Assembly: GCF_003008575.1 (NCBI RefSeq)
Contig: NZ_CP027667.1
Span: 2,442,001-2,506,000, forward strand
Direction of reading: 5' to 3'
Length of the DNA stretch: 64,000 nucleotides
DNA from: Melaminivora suipulveris
GTDB lineage: Bacteria; Pseudomonadota; Gammaproteobacteria; Burkholderiales; Burkholderiaceae_C
Shown here piece by piece: positions 47,291-57,077 of the stretch. The position numbers and the translations under genes were made by a program. Position 1 is the first letter of the stretch. Every line of letters begins with the position of its first letter. Below the pieces are notes generated by a model, which made no database searches, had not been told where the DNA came from, and saw only the letters and a list, made by a program, of their open reading frames with translations.

Positions 47291-47521
47291 ATGGCCGATA
47301 CCTGGCTGCCTTCGCTCATCACCGAAACGCCCCAGCAGGGCTTTGAGCTGGCCCTCACCCTGAGCCGGCGCGGCGTCAAATACACCCAGCCCGATCCCGA
47401 AGTGCTGCACAAGCTGCGTCCCGAATACGCCAACAGCCACGAGGCGCTCACCGCGGCCTCGCAGGTCGTGGCCATCAACTTCCAGACCGTCGCGGCCGCC
47501 AACAATTACTGGCGCAAGTGA
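47291..47521 (+). CDS. Small unrecognised protein (76 residues)
   Basis: A 76-residue soluble protein starting MADTWLPSLITETP and ending AAANNYWRK. I do not recognise a family. It has a strong ribosome site (AAAGGAG, 7 bases before ATG), normal codon use and no low complexity, which supports a real gene. It contains RRGVKYTQPDPEVLHKL and looks helical. It stands alone between the WYL regulator and an interspersed repeat. Confidence 0.75.
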   Translation: MADTWLPSLITETPQQGFELALTLSRRGVKYTQPDPEVLHKLRPEYANSHEALTAASQVVAINFQTVAAANNYWRK

Positions 47522-47530
47522 TGGTTGGCA

Positions 47531-47597
47531 TCAAAGTGCTATATAAATAATAGCTACAGGCCGTTATTCCACCGCGACTAACGGCATTTTTTCTTGA
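47531..47597. repeat. Interspersed repeat copy before the CobW gene
   Basis: GCTATATAAATAATAGCTAC then GGCCGTTATTCCACCGCGAC and GGCATTTTTTCTTG. Forward orientation; the core (GACTAACGGC) is diverged. Confidence 0.65.
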
Positions 47598-47628
47598 AAA
47601 GCCCCGGTTTTGCACCGATTTGCGCCCC

Positions 47629-48690
47629 ATGTCCCTGATTCCCGTCACCATCCTCACCGGCTTCCTCGGCGCCGGCAAAACCACCCTGCTCAAGCGCGTA
47701 CTGACCGAGGCGCACGGCCAGAAAATCGCCGTGATCGAAAACGAATTCGGCGAGGAGAACATCGACAACGACATCCTGGTGACCGATTCGAAAGAGCAGA
47801 TCGTGCAGATGAGCAATGGCTGCATCTGTTGCACCATCCGCGAGGACCTGCGCGAGACGCTGCAGTTGCTGGCCGCCAAGCGGCGCAAGAAGCTGCTGGA
47901 TTTCGAGCGCGTGGTCATCGAGACCACGGGTCTCGCCGACCCCGGCCCGGTGGTGCAGACCTTCTTCATGGACGACGAGATCGCCGAAAGCTATCTGGTC
48001 GATTCGATCATCACCGTGGTGGATGCCAAGCACGCTGGCGCGCAGCTGGACGAGCGCCAGGAGGCGCGCCGCCAAGTGGGCTTTGCCGACCAGATCTTCC
48101 TGTCCAAGACCGATCTGGTCAGCGAAGATGAAAAAGACGCGCTGATCCACCGCCTCAAGCACATGAACCCGCGTGCCCCCATCAAGGCCGTGCACTTCGG
48201 CGAGGTGCCTTTGGGCGAGGTGCTGGACCTGCGCGGCTTCAACCTGAACGCGCGGCTGGACATCGACCCGGACTTCCTCAAGGAGGATGGCGGCCACGAG
48301 CGCGGCCACGTGCACGATGAGCACTGCGGCCATGACCACCACGGCCACGAGCATGGCGAGCACTGCAACCACCCGCACCACCACCATCACGACGACGACG
48401 TGAAAAGCTTCGTCTACCGCGCCGAGCGCCCCTTCGATCCGGCGCGGCTGGAGGATTTTCTGGGTGCCATCGTCAACGTCTATGGCCCGCGCATGCTGCG
48501 CTACAAGGGCGTGCTGGACATGCAGGGCACCAACCGCAAGGTCATCTTCCAGGGTGTGCACCAGCTCATGGGCAGCGACCTGGGACCGGAATGGCAGCCG
48601 GATGAACCGCGCGCCAGCCGCATGGTGTTCATCGGCATCGACCTGCCGCGCGACATCCTGGAGCAGGGCCTGGAGCAGTGCCTGGTCTGA
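47629..48690 (+). CDS. CobW-family G3E GTPase (metal chaperone) with histidine-rich loop
   Basis: A 353-residue P-loop GTPase: Walker A GFLGAGKTT (residues 11-19), the metal motif GCICC (Cys65, Cys67, Cys68), ETTGLADP (about 103-110), and SKTDLV (NKxD equivalent, about 160-165). A histidine-rich linker (about residues 222-258, with runs such as HDHHGHEHGEH) separates the GTPase from the C-terminal CobW domain. G3E proteins of this kind (ZNG1/YeiR/YjiA group) deliver Zn or Co to client proteins. ATG at 47629 was preferred to the TTG three codons upstream. No Zur box was identified by eye. Confidence 0.92.
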   Translation: MSLIPVTILTGFLGAGKTTLLKRVLTEAHGQKIAVIENEFGEENIDNDILVTDSKEQIVQMSNGCICCTIREDLRETLQLLAAKRRKKLLDFERVVIETTGLADPGPVVQTFFMDDEIAESYLVDSIITVVDAKHAGAQLDERQEARRQVGFADQIFLSKTDLVSEDEKDALIHRLKHMNPRAPIKAVHFGEVPLGEVLDLRGFNLNARLDIDPDFLKEDGGHERGHVHDEHCGHDHHGHEHGEHCNHPHHHHHDDDVKSFVYRAERPFDPARLEDFLGAIVNVYGPRMLRYKGVLDMQGTNRKVIFQGVHQLMGSDLGPEWQPDEPRASRMVFIGIDLPRDILEQGLEQCLV

Positions 48691-49013
48691 CCTGAGCAAG
48701 CGCCCGCGCCCAGCGCAGGCACATGCCGCACTGCGCGTGTGCGATATGTGCGGGTCGCCGCCGTCCTGCTCTATACAATCGCGCCCCGCCTGAGCCCGCA
48801 GGCCATGTGCGGTGCACGGGGCTGCCTGCAGAGCGTCGGTTTGTCCGACACTGCGCGGCACCTGAAGCACTACACTGCCCGCCCGGCGCAGCGCGCACCA
48901 TCGCCCGGGCGATCGTTGCGCAGCCCCCGATGGGGCGAGGGCGACGATCGATTGTTTTATCCAGCAACCAGCGGCGGGCCACGCCTGCCGCGCCAGCTTC
49001 ATCATTTCAGACC
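48691..49013. other. 323-bp gap upstream of dksA, no gene seen
   Basis: GC-rich leader. The clearest promoter-like feature is CTATACAAT near 48770-48778 (possible -10), but it lacks a convincing -35. No hairpin with U-tract and no repeat copy were found. It must contain the dksA promoter. Confidence 0.45.
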
Positions 49014-49505
49014 ATGAACACGACCCTGCAAAAAACTGTGGCGGCCGCCAAGAAGGATTCCAAGCTGGCCAACAACTGGAAGACCAAGGCCGCCGAGGAA
49101 CTGACCGACGCCGAAGTGCTCGCCATGCCCGATGCCGAGTACATGAACGAAAAGCAGATGGCGTTCTTCCGGCACAAGCTGGTGCAGCTCAAGCAGGAGA
49201 TGCACGAGAACGCCGACGAGACCACCGAGCACCTGCGCGAGGACACCGTGGTCGTGCCCGACCCGGCCGACCGCGCCACCATCGAGGAAGAGCATGCCCT
49301 GGAACTGCGCACACGCGACCGCGAGCGCAAGCTGCTCAAGAAGATCGAGCAATCCATCGCGCGCATCGACGCCGGCGACTACGGCTATTGCGACGAGACC
49401 GGCGAGCCCATCGGCGTCGGCCGCCTGATCGCCCGCCCCACGGCCACGCTGTCGCTGGAGGCGCAGCAGCGCCGCGAGCTCAAGCAAAAGATGTTTGGTG
49501 ATTGA
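49014..49505 (+). CDS. dksA: RNA polymerase-binding protein DksA, reduced-cysteine form
   Basis: A 163-residue DksA, the partner of ppGpp on RNA polymerase. It has a coiled coil with MNEKQMAFFRHKLVQLKQEM and VPDPADRATIEEEHALELRTRDRERKLLKKI (tip Asp residues in DPADRA present), then the globular end GYCDETGEPIGVGRLIARPTATLSLEAQ. The four zinc cysteines of E. coli DksA are reduced to one (Cys126); the other three positions hold Thr or non-Cys residues, so it cannot form the usual zinc finger. ATG at 49014 gives the usual start for this group. Confidence 0.94.
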   Translation: MNTTLQKTVAAAKKDSKLANNWKTKAAEELTDAEVLAMPDAEYMNEKQMAFFRHKLVQLKQEMHENADETTEHLREDTVVVPDPADRATIEEEHALELRTRDRERKLLKKIEQSIARIDAGDYGYCDETGEPIGVGRLIARPTATLSLEAQQRRELKQKMFGD

Positions 49506-49562
49506 ACGGCATCGGGCTTTTCCAGGGATTGCGCGCGGCGCCCGCGAGGCACAATCGCCCGC

Positions 49563-51380
49563 ATGAGCAAGGAAGAGACCCCCCCGGACACGCCTGCCTC
49601 GTCGGCGCGCGGCCTGCTGTCCAAGATGGTGCGCTTCGTGCGCCATCCCACGGTGAACTGGTCCGAGCTCGACTCCATGGACGAGGAGCGCGAGAGCCAG
49701 TACAGCCGGCAGATGCTCAAGGAGATGATCGAGCGCAAGCGGCGCAACGACTTCGTGCGCCGCCGCGAGTTCGACCAGTTGCGCAAGCTGCGCGACCGCG
49801 AGGGCGTGCGCGCCCAGCCGCCCGAAGATCCTTCGGCGCGCACCTCTTTCTTCCAGACCAGCACCAGTTCGCCCGACGACCGGGCCGACACGCTGCGCAA
49901 GATCGACGAGATCGAGGCGCAGATGTCGCACCAGTGGTGGAAGGGCAAAACCACGCCTGCGGCCATCGCCGCGGCGGCTGCGGCGGGCGCGCCGGCGCAG
50001 GCGCAGGCGTCGCCTGCGCGGCCGGGCCAGCAGCCCTCGCCAGCCGCCCAGGCCATGGCGGCGGCGCTGGCCGATTCCCCGTTTGCCAAGGGCGAGCACG
50101 CCCGCGCCTTTGCGCCCACGGCGCCGCTGACCCTGCCGGCGGCGCCGGATGGCGCGCCCACCGGGGCGAGCATGCCCCTGGTGCCTCCGCCCCTGCCCGA
50201 AGCCGCAGCCACCCCACAACGACCCGCCGCAGCGCCGCCGCCCAGCGAGACAGCGCCGCCATTCGTGCACGCCCCCGAGCTGGAGGAAGCCGCCATCCGT
50301 TTCGCCAGCGCCGACTACGCCGGGGCCGAATCGGCCTTGCGCGAAGTGCTGGCGCGCCAGGAAAGCGCGGGCGACGAGCGCACCGACGAAGCCGTGCGCA
50401 CGGTCTGGCTCACGCTGTTCGACCTGTTTCGCGCGACCGGCCAGCCGGAGCCGTTCGACGCCCTGGCCATCGACTACGCGGCGCGCTTTCACCGCACGGC
50501 GCCGCTGTGGTTCTCGCTGCCGCAGCAGTTGGGGCTGTCCATGCTGGAGCCTGCGCCGGCGCAGCCTGGCGCGGCGCAGCGCGAACTGAGCTGGAACGCC
50601 CCCACGCTGCTTGCCGTGCAGTCGGTGGCGACGCTGCAGGCATCGCTGGCGCGCGCCGCCCAGCCCTGGACGCTGTCCTGGAGCCGCCTGGCCGACATCG
50701 AGCCGCCGGCCGTCCCGCTGCTGGCCGATCTTGTCGAGCGTCTGGCCGACGAGCCGGCGCAGCTGCGCTTAGTCGGCGTGCCGGCGCTGCAGGCCGTGCT
50801 GCAGGCCCACACCCCTTCGGGCGACCGCGCACGCGATCCGCAGTGGTGGCGCCTGCGCATGGCGCTGCTGCGCCTGATGGGTCAGCCTGACGAGTTCGAA
50901 CTGGTGGCGCTGGACTATTGCGTGACGTATGAGGTCTCGCCGCCGTCCTGGGCCGCGCCGCGCTGCGGCTTCAGCGGCGATGCCGGCATGCCCCCCGAGG
51001 CGCATGGCAGCGCGGCGGCGGGCAACGGCGGGCCGGACAGCTTGCTGGCCTCCACGCTGAACTCCGGCTTCGCCCTGTCGCAGCCACCGGGCGGCGAAGA
51101 TGGTCCAGTGCCCTCGCTGGTGGGCCACATCGAAGGCGACGCCAGCGCCGCGCTGCAGTCGCTGCAGGAGCTGCTCCGGCCTGGCATCCCGCTGCAGATC
51201 GCCTGCGACCAGCTGATCCGCATCGATTTCGCCGCTGGCGGCGGCGTGCTCAACTGGGCGGCCAGCCAACAGGCCGCCGGCGCGCAGCTGGAGTTTCGCA
51301 ACCTGCACCGGCTGGCGGCGGTGTTCTTCAACGTCATCGGCATCAACGAGCACGCCCGAGTCCTTCCGCGCGCTGATTGA
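49563..51380 (+). CDS. Large low-complexity protein with C-terminal STAS-like domain
   Basis: A 605-residue soluble protein. The N-terminus (1-125) is highly charged and helical ([29 protein letters not shown]), 125-235 is an Ala/Pro-rich disordered linker, then a TPR-like helical part ([25 protein letters not shown]), and the C-terminal ~80 residues ([17 protein letters not shown] ... [18 protein letters not shown]) resemble a STAS domain, as in anti-sigma-factor antagonists. Genes of this layout sit upstream of hslVU in Burkholderiales, as here (53 bases before hslV). Function unknown. Confidence 0.82.
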   Translation: MSKEETPPDTPASSARGLLSKMVRFVRHPTVNWSELDSMDEERESQYSRQMLKEMIERKRRNDFVRRREFDQLRKLRDREGVRAQPPEDPSARTSFFQTSTSSPDDRADTLRKIDEIEAQMSHQWWKGKTTPAAIAAAAAAGAPAQAQASPARPGQQPSPAAQAMAAALADSPFAKGEHARAFAPTAPLTLPAAPDGAPTGASMPLVPPPLPEAAATPQRPAAAPPPSETAPPFVHAPELEEAAIRFASADYAGAESALREVLARQESAGDERTDEAVRTVWLTLFDLFRATGQPEPFDALAIDYAARFHRTAPLWFSLPQQLGLSMLEPAPAQPGAAQRELSWNAPTLLAVQSVATLQASLARAAQPWTLSWSRLADIEPPAVPLLADLVERLADEPAQLRLVGVPALQAVLQAHTPSGDRARDPQWWRLRMALLRLMGQPDEFELVALDYCVTYEVSPPSWAAPRCGFSGDAGMPPEAHGSAAAGNGGPDSLLASTLNSGFALSQPPGGEDGPVPSLVGHIEGDASAALQSLQELLRPGIPLQIACDQLIRIDFAAGGGVLNWAASQQAAGAQLEFRNLHRLAAVFFNVIGINEHARVLPRAD

Positions 51381-51433
51381 GTGCCCTGCCGCCCGGCTTG
51401 CAAAGCCGCGCCGGCGCCCCATATCCCTGCACC

Positions 51434-51988
51434 ATGGAACAGTTTCACGGCACCACCATCCTGAGCGTGCGCCGCCCCTTGAGCGACGGACGCATGCAGG
51501 TCGCCCTGGGCGGCGACGGGCAGGTCACCCTGGGCAACATCGTCGTCAAGGGCTCGGCGCGCAAGGTGCGCCGGCTGCACCATGGCAAGGTGCTGGCCGG
51601 CTTTGCCGGCGCCACGGCCGACGCCTTCACGCTGTTCGAGCGCTTCGAGGCCAAGCTGGACAAGCACCAGGGCCATCTGATGCGCGCCGCCATCGAGCTG
51701 ACCAAGGACTGGCGCACCGACCGCGTGCTGCGCCGCCTCGAGGCCATGCTGGCCGTGGCCGACCTCACCGCCTCGCTGATCATCACCGGCAACGGCGACG
51801 TGCTGGAGCCCGAGCAAGGCATCGTCGCCATCGGCTCGGGCGGCGCCTATGCGCACGCCGCCGCCAAGGCGCTGCTGGACAACACCGAGCTGGCGGCGCA
51901 GGACATCGTGAAGAAGTCGCTGGAAATCGCCGGCGAGCTGTGCATCTACACCAACATGCACCACACCATCGAGACGCTGCAGGGCTGA
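51434..51988 (+). CDS. hslV: ATP-dependent protease subunit HslV (ClpQ)
   Basis: A 184-residue proteasome-like peptidase. The active-site Thr follows the short N-terminal MEQFHG in GTTILSVRR and must be exposed by processing; [12 protein letters not shown] and [10 protein letters not shown] are family blocks, and [15 protein letters not shown] lies at the S1 region. Complete. It forms the proteolytic core of HslUV, with the ATPase gene 98 bases downstream across a repeat copy. Confidence 0.96.
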   Translation: MEQFHGTTILSVRRPLSDGRMQVALGGDGQVTLGNIVVKGSARKVRRLHHGKVLAGFAGATADAFTLFERFEAKLDKHQGHLMRAAIELTKDWRTDRVLRRLEAMLAVADLTASLIITGNGDVLEPEQGIVAIGSGGAYAHAAAKALLDNTELAAQDIVKKSLEIAGELCIYTNMHHTIETLQG

Positions 51989-52008
51989 CCGCGCGCTCTT
52001 TTGCTCTG

Positions 52009-52065
52009 TTTTCGATAGCTGAAGGCCGTTATTCTACGCCGGCTGAAGCGCTATTTGATTCATAT
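52009..52065. repeat. Interspersed repeat copy between hslV and hslU
   Basis: TTTTCGATAGCTGAAGGCCG, then ACGCCGGCTGAAGCGCTATTTG and ATTCATATT. Forward orientation, with both the GATAGCT and CGGCTGAAG blocks. Confidence 0.75.
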
Positions 52066-52086
52066 TTCCCCTTGGCAGGCCGCAGC

Positions 52087-53406
52087 ATGTCCCTTTCCAT
52101 GACCCCGCAGGAGATCGTCTCCGAACTCGACCGCCACATCGTCGGCCAGGCCAGCGCCAAGCGTGCCGTGGCGATTGCGCTGCGCAACCGCTGGCGCCGC
52201 CAGCAGGTGGACGGCAACCTGCGCCAGGAGATCACGCCCAAGAACATCCTGATGATCGGCCCCACCGGCGTCGGCAAGACCGAGATCGCGCGGCGCCTGG
52301 CGCGGCTGGCCGATGCGCCCTTCATCAAGGTCGAGGCGACCAAGTTCACCGAGGTCGGCTACGTCGGCAAGGATGTCGACTCCATCGTGCGCGACCTGGT
52401 CGAAGTGGCGGTCAAGCAAACGCGCGAGGCCGACATGAAGAAGCTGCGCGCGCGCGCCGAGGACGCCGCCGAGGAGCGCATCCTGGACGTGCTGCTGCCG
52501 CCCGCGCGCGGCGCCGAGGCCAGCGAGGGCAACGCCACGCGCCAGGCCTTTCGCAAGAAGCTGCGCGAGGGCCAACTGGACGACAAGGACATCGAGATCG
52601 ACCTGGCCGACGCGCGCCCGCAGCTGGAAGTCATGGGCCCGGCCGGCATGGAGGAAATGGCCGAGCAGTTGCGCGGCATGTTCAGCCAGATCGGCCAGGA
52701 GCGCCGGCGTACGCGCAAGCTGAAGATCGCCGAGGCGCTGCGCCTGCTGACCGACGAGGAGGCCGCCAAGCTGGTCAACGAGGAGGAGGTGCGCGCCCGG
52801 GCGCTCGCAAACGCCGAGCAGAACGGCATCGTTTTCATCGACGAGATCGACAAGGTCGCCACGCGCCAGGAGACCAGCGGCGCCGACGTCTCACGCCAGG
52901 GCGTGCAGCGCGATCTGCTGCCGTTGGTGGAGGGCACATCGGTCTCGACCAAGTACGGCCCGGTCAAGACCGACCACATGCTGTTCATTGCCTCCGGCGC
53001 CTTCCACCTGGCCAAGCCCAGCGACCTGATCCCCGAGCTGCAAGGGCGCTTTCCGATCCGGGTGGAGCTGTCGTCGCTGTCTGTGCAGGATTTCGAGGCC
53101 ATACTGACACAGACGCACGCCTCGCTCACGCGCCAATACCAGGCGCTGCTGGCCACCGAGGGCGTGACGCTGGAGTTCACTGCGGATGGCATCACGCGCC
53201 TGGCGCACATCGCCTGCGACGTCAACGAGCGCACCGAGAACATCGGCGCGCGCCGCCTGTCCACCGTGATGGAGCGGCTGCTGGACGAAGTCAGTTTCGA
53301 TGCAGCGCACTTGTCAGGGCAGACGGTGACCATCGACGCGGCTTGTGTGGATGCCCGCCTGGCCGATCTGAGCCAGGATGAGGATTTGTCCCGATACATC
53401 CTGTGA
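52087..53406 (+). CDS. hslU: ATP-dependent protease ATPase subunit HslU (ClpY)
   Basis: A 439-residue AAA+ unfoldase. Walker A GPTGVGKT at 58-65, the pore loop [15 protein letters not shown]-domain (about 110-235), Walker B IVFIDEID (about 249-256), sensor regions [15 protein letters not shown], and the C-terminal DEDLSRYIL tail that inserts between HslV subunits to activate it. Complete and canonical. Confidence 0.97.
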   Translation: MSLSMTPQEIVSELDRHIVGQASAKRAVAIALRNRWRRQQVDGNLRQEITPKNILMIGPTGVGKTEIARRLARLADAPFIKVEATKFTEVGYVGKDVDSIVRDLVEVAVKQTREADMKKLRARAEDAAEERILDVLLPPARGAEASEGNATRQAFRKKLREGQLDDKDIEIDLADARPQLEVMGPAGMEEMAEQLRGMFSQIGQERRRTRKLKIAEALRLLTDEEAAKLVNEEEVRARALANAEQNGIVFIDEIDKVATRQETSGADVSRQGVQRDLLPLVEGTSVSTKYGPVKTDHMLFIASGAFHLAKPSDLIPELQGRFPIRVELSSLSVQDFEAILTQTHASLTRQYQALLATEGVTLEFTADGITRLAHIACDVNERTENIGARRLSTVMERLLDEVSFDAAHLSGQTVTIDAACVDARLADLSQDEDLSRYIL

Positions 53407-53468
53407 TGCCTGGCGGGCGGCTTTTTCCGCTCGCAGAAATCACTTGCACAGCTCCCGCTAAGTAATTG

Positions 53469-53502
53469 GTCGGCAAGGGTTTTCCTTGCCGACTTTGTTT
53501 TT
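53469..53502 (+). terminator. Rho-independent terminator after hslU
   Basis: Perfect 10-bp stem GTCGGCAAGG / CCTTGCCGAC with a short loop, followed by TTTGTTTTT. It ends the hslVU transcript before the dcw cluster. Confidence 0.93.
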
Positions 53503-53580
53503 GCTGTGGCCCTTAAGTCGTTGATTCGTATGGCTTGCGCGGCGGGGCGGCGCGCCTTGTGGGGCAGGGGTTTCCTGCTA

Positions 53581-53618
53581 AAGTGCAAGAAAGTGCCAAA
53601 AAGTGGGAAAAGTGCCCC
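53581..53618 (+). promoter_or_regulatory. MraZ-type operator: four phased AAGTG repeats upstream of mraZ
   Basis: AAGTG(C/G)(C/A/G)... units start at 53581, 53591, 53601 and 53610 (spacing 10, 10 and 9 bases), about 64-101 bases before the mraZ start. MraZ is known to bind direct repeats of GTGG[G/T]-type boxes spaced by one helical turn in its own promoter, so this is probably its autoregulatory site. Confidence 0.75.
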
Positions 53619-53681
53619 CGGCGCGTGTTTTTCGATCTTCCATGCCGAGCCGGCCACATCTGACCGAGGGGTTCAATTTTC

Positions 53682-54098
53682 GTGTTCCAAGGGGCGTCAT
53701 CGCTGAGTCTGGATGCCAAGGGGCGGCTGTCCGTCCCCACCCGGCACCGCGACGCCCTGGGCAGCCAGATCACGCTGACCCGGCACCCCGATGGCTGCCT
53801 GCTGGTCTTTCCGCAGCCGGAGTGGGAGCGTTTTCGCGACCGAGTCGCCGCTCTGCCGATGACGGCGCAGTGGTGGAAGCGCATCTTCCTGGGCAATGCC
53901 ATGGAGGTGGCGCTGGATGGCACGGGCCGCGTGCTGGTGTCGCCCGAGCTGCGTGCCGCCGCGAGCCTGGCCAGGGACGCCGTGCTGCTGGGCATGGGCA
54001 CGCACCTGGAGCTGTGGGACAAGGCGACGTACGAGGCCAAGGAAGCCGAGGCCCTGCAGGCGGCCATGCCCGACGTCTTCAAAGACTTCTCCATCTGA
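53682..54098 (+). CDS. mraZ: Transcriptional regulator MraZ
   Basis: A 138-residue AbrB-like double-domain DNA-binding protein, first gene of the dcw cluster. It opens [19 protein letters not shown] (GTG start) and repeats the fold with [18 protein letters not shown]. It represses dcw transcription in E. coli by binding direct repeats; such repeats lie upstream here. It lies 11 bases before rsmH. Confidence 0.96.
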   Translation: MFQGASSLSLDAKGRLSVPTRHRDALGSQITLTRHPDGCLLVFPQPEWERFRDRVAALPMTAQWWKRIFLGNAMEVALDGTGRVLVSPELRAAASLARDAVLLGMGTHLELWDKATYEAKEAEALQAAMPDVFKDFSI

Positions 54099-54109
54099 CA
54101 GGGACGCGC

Positions 54110-55036
54110 ATGGACCAGTCCCTGGGGCATACCACGGTGCTGCTGCACGAAGCGGTCGACGCGCTGCTCGGCGGCCCGCTGGACGCGTCCGGCTGCTTCG
54201 TCGACGGCACTTTCGGGCGCGGCGGGCATTCGAGGCTGATCCTGTCGCGCCTGCCGCCCGATGCGCGCCTGATCGCCTTCGACAAGGATCCGCAGGCCGT
54301 GGCCGCGGCGCGGCAATTGGGCGATGCACGCCTGTCCATCCGCCATGAGGGCTTTTGCCACCTGGTCGACCTGCCCGCGGCCAGCGCCAGCGGTGTGCTG
54401 CTGGACCTGGGCGTCAGCTCGCCGCAGATCGACGCGCCCGAGCGCGGCTTCAGTTTCCGGTTCGACGGCCCTCTGGACATGCGCATGGACCCCACGCGCG
54501 GGATGAGCGCGGCCGACTGGCTGGCCACAGCGACAACCACAGCGATAGCGGAGGTGATACGTGACTACGGCGAAGAACGGTTTGCTGGCCCCATTGCAAA
54601 GGCGATTGTTGCTTGGCGCGAGAAGCAGGGCCCGATCACAAGAACCGCCGAGCTGGCCGAGCTCGTGGCTGGCACGGTCAAGACCCGCGAGCCTGGCCAG
54701 CATCCCGCCACGCGCACCTTTCAGGCTCTTCGGATTCACATCAACGCCGAGCTGGAGGAGCTGCGCCAGGCGCTAGCGGCCAGCCTCGATGTGCTCGCGC
54801 CGGGCGGACGGCTGGTGGTCATCAGCTTCCACTCGCTGGAGGACCGCATCGTCAAGCAGTTCATTGCGCAGCACGCCAAGGAGGTCTATGACCGGCGCGC
54901 GCCGTTTGCCGCGCCGCAGCCCATGCGCCTGACCGCCGTCGCACGGGTCAAGCCGGGCGAGGCCGAGGTGGCTGCGAACCCGCGCGCGCGCAGCGCCGTC
55001 ATGCGCGTGGCCGAGCGCACCGGAGTTGCGCCATGA
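54110..55036 (+). CDS. rsmH: 16S rRNA (cytosine-1402-N4)-methyltransferase RsmH (MraW)
   Basis: A 308-residue SAM methyltransferase that modifies C1402 in the ribosomal P site. Seen: [27 protein letters not shown] (SAM loop), [27 protein letters not shown], and [15 protein letters not shown]. It ends inside the ftsL start (ATGA). Normal length and position in the cluster. Confidence 0.97.
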   Translation: MDQSLGHTTVLLHEAVDALLGGPLDASGCFVDGTFGRGGHSRLILSRLPPDARLIAFDKDPQAVAAARQLGDARLSIRHEGFCHLVDLPAASASGVLLDLGVSSPQIDAPERGFSFRFDGPLDMRMDPTRGMSAADWLATATTTAIAEVIRDYGEERFAGPIAKAIVAWREKQGPITRTAELAELVAGTVKTREPGQHPATRTFQALRIHINAELEELRQALAASLDVLAPGGRLVVISFHSLEDRIVKQFIAQHAKEVYDRRAPFAAPQPMRLTAVARVKPGEAEVAANPRARSAVMRVAERTGVAP

Positions 55037-55329
55037 CCCGCGTCAGCGTCCTGCTGCTGCTGGCCGTGATGGCCAGCGCCATGCTGATGGTGCACAGCCA
55101 GTACGAGTCGCGCCGCCTGTACACCGCGCTGCACAAGGCGCTGGCCGAGGCGCGCCAGCTGGAGACCGAGCACCAGCGGCTGCAGGTCGAGCGCCGTGCG
55201 CAGGCCACGCCGCTGCGCGTGGAGCGCCTGGCGCGCGACAAGTTGCACATGCGCATGGCCACGCCGGCCATCACGCAGTGGGTGACCGACGACGGCGCCG
55301 CGCCGCCGACGGCCAGGGGCGCGCCATGA
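55033..55329 (+). CDS. ftsL: Cell division protein FtsL
   Basis: A 98-residue bitopic division protein: a short cytoplasmic start, one membrane helix (about residues 4-21, [17 protein letters not shown]), then a periplasmic coiled coil ([20 protein letters not shown]). It joins FtsB and FtsQ in activating septal wall synthesis. Overlaps rsmH and ftsI by 4 bases each, typical of the dcw cluster. Confidence 0.94.
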   Translation: MTRVSVLLLLAVMASAMLMVHSQYESRRLYTALHKALAEARQLETEHQRLQVERRAQATPLRVERLARDKLHMRMATPAITQWVTDDGAAPPTARGAP

Positions 55330-57077
55330 GCAGCAGCCGCAGCCTCGCCTACACCTCCAGCCCCCTGCTGGCGGCCAGGACGCCTGTATGGCGCAGCCGC
55401 TTCATCGTGGCGCTGGTCGCTTTGGGCTTTTGCGGCCTGGCTGCGCGCGCGGCCTATGTGCAGGTCATCGGCAACGACTTCTTCCAGCGCCAGGGCGAGG
55501 TGCGCTTTGCCCGCACGCTGGAGCTGCCGGCCAACCGCGGGCGCATCCTGGACCGAAACGGCCTGATTCTGGCCTCCAGCGTGCCCGCGGCCAGCATCTG
55601 GGCCATCCCCGAGGACGTGGACACGGAAAGCGCCGAGGCGCGCGTGAAGCTGAAAGATCTGGCGCGCCTGATGGAGGTGCCGCTGCCCACCTTGATGGCC
55701 AAGCTGTCCGACGAAGACAAGACCTTCGTCTGGCTCAAGCGCCAGCTCGACTGGGACGTGGGCCAGCAGATCATGGCCCTGGGGCTCAAGGGCATTTACA
55801 ACCGCAAGGAATACAAGCGCCAATACCCCGAGGGCGAGTCGGCGGCGCACATCGTCGGCTTCACCAACGTCGAGGACCATGGCCAGGAAGGCATGGAGCT
55901 GGCCTTCGACAGGGAGCTCGGCGGCAAGCCGGGCTCGATGCGCGTCATCAAGGACCGCCTGGGCCGCGTGGTCGAAGGCGTCGGCGCGGACGTGCCGCCG
56001 GTCGATGGGCGCGACATGCAGCTGTCCATCGACAGCAAGGTGCAGTTCTTCGCCTACCAGAAGCTGCGCGACACCGTGGCCGAGCACAAGGCCAAGGCCG
56101 GCAGCGTGGTGGTGCTGGATGCGCACACCGGCGAGGTGCTGGCGCTGGCCAACTATCCCAGCTACGTGCCCGACAAGCGGCGCAACCTGACAGGCGAGCA
56201 GCTGCGCAACCGCGCGCTGACCGACACCTTCGAGCCCGGCTCGACCATGAAGCCGATCACCGTCGGACTGGCGCTGGAGTCGGGGCGCGTGCGCCCCGAG
56301 ACGCCCATCGACACCTCGCCGGGCCGCATCACCATCACCGGCTCGACCATCAACGACACGCACAACTACGGCTTGCTCACCGTGGAGGGCGTGGTGCAAA
56401 AATCCAGCAACGTCGGCACCACAAAGATCGCCATGCAAATGCCGGCGCGCGAGATGTGGGAGACCTTCTCGGCGCTGGGCTTTGGCCAGAAGCCCACGCT
56501 CACCTTTCCCGGCGCCGTCAGCGGCCGGCTGCGCCCCTACAAGACCTGGCGCCCGATCGAGCAGGCCACCATGAGCTACGGCTACGGCCTGTCGGCCAGC
56601 CTGTTCCAGATGGCGCGCTCCTACACCGTGTTCGCCAACGGCGGGCAGGTCATCCAGGCGACCATGCTCAAGACCGACCAGCCGGCGGTGGGCGTGCCGG
56701 TGTTTTCCGAGCGCACCGCAAACCAGGTGCGCAAGATGCTGCAGATGGCCGCCGGCCCCGGCGGCACTGGCCAGAAGGCGCAGACCGTGGGTTACTCGGT
56801 GGGCGGCAAGTCCGGCACGGCACGCAAGCAGGTGGGCAAGAGCTACGCCAGCGGCAAGTACCGCGCCTGGTTCACGGGCCTGGCGCCGGTGGACAACCCC
56901 CGCGTCATCGTCGCCGTCATGATCGACGAGCCGAGCAACGGCGTGATCTACGGCGGCGCCGTCGCCGCGCCGGTGTTCAGCGAAGTGGTGCAGCAGACCC
57001 TGCGCCTGATGGGCGTGCAACCCGACGTGGCGGTCAAGCCGCTGATCGTCTCCAACCCGGTGGAGGAGTCGCTGTGA
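55326..57077 (+). CDS. ftsI: Peptidoglycan D,D-transpeptidase FtsI (PBP3)
   Basis: A 583-residue septal penicillin-binding protein. N-terminal membrane helix (about 24-45, RFIVALVALGFCGLAARAAY), non-catalytic pedestal, then the transpeptidase domain with SxxK as STMK (Ser306), SxN as SSN in VVQKSSNVGT, and KSGTA (Lys495). It cross-links wall at the septum with FtsW. It ends by overlapping the GTG start of murE. Confidence 0.97.
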   Translation: MSSSRSLAYTSSPLLAARTPVWRSRFIVALVALGFCGLAARAAYVQVIGNDFFQRQGEVRFARTLELPANRGRILDRNGLILASSVPAASIWAIPEDVDTESAEARVKLKDLARLMEVPLPTLMAKLSDEDKTFVWLKRQLDWDVGQQIMALGLKGIYNRKEYKRQYPEGESAAHIVGFTNVEDHGQEGMELAFDRELGGKPGSMRVIKDRLGRVVEGVGADVPPVDGRDMQLSIDSKVQFFAYQKLRDTVAEHKAKAGSVVVLDAHTGEVLALANYPSYVPDKRRNLTGEQLRNRALTDTFEPGSTMKPITVGLALESGRVRPETPIDTSPGRITITGSTINDTHNYGLLTVEGVVQKSSNVGTTKIAMQMPAREMWETFSALGFGQKPTLTFPGAVSGRLRPYKTWRPIEQATMSYGYGLSASLFQMARSYTVFANGGQVIQATMLKTDQPAVGVPVFSERTANQVRKMLQMAAGPGGTGQKAQTVGYSVGGKSGTARKQVGKSYASGKYRAWFTGLAPVDNPRVIVAVMIDEPSNGVIYGGAVAAPVFSEVVQQTLRLMGVQPDVAVKPLIVSNPVEESL

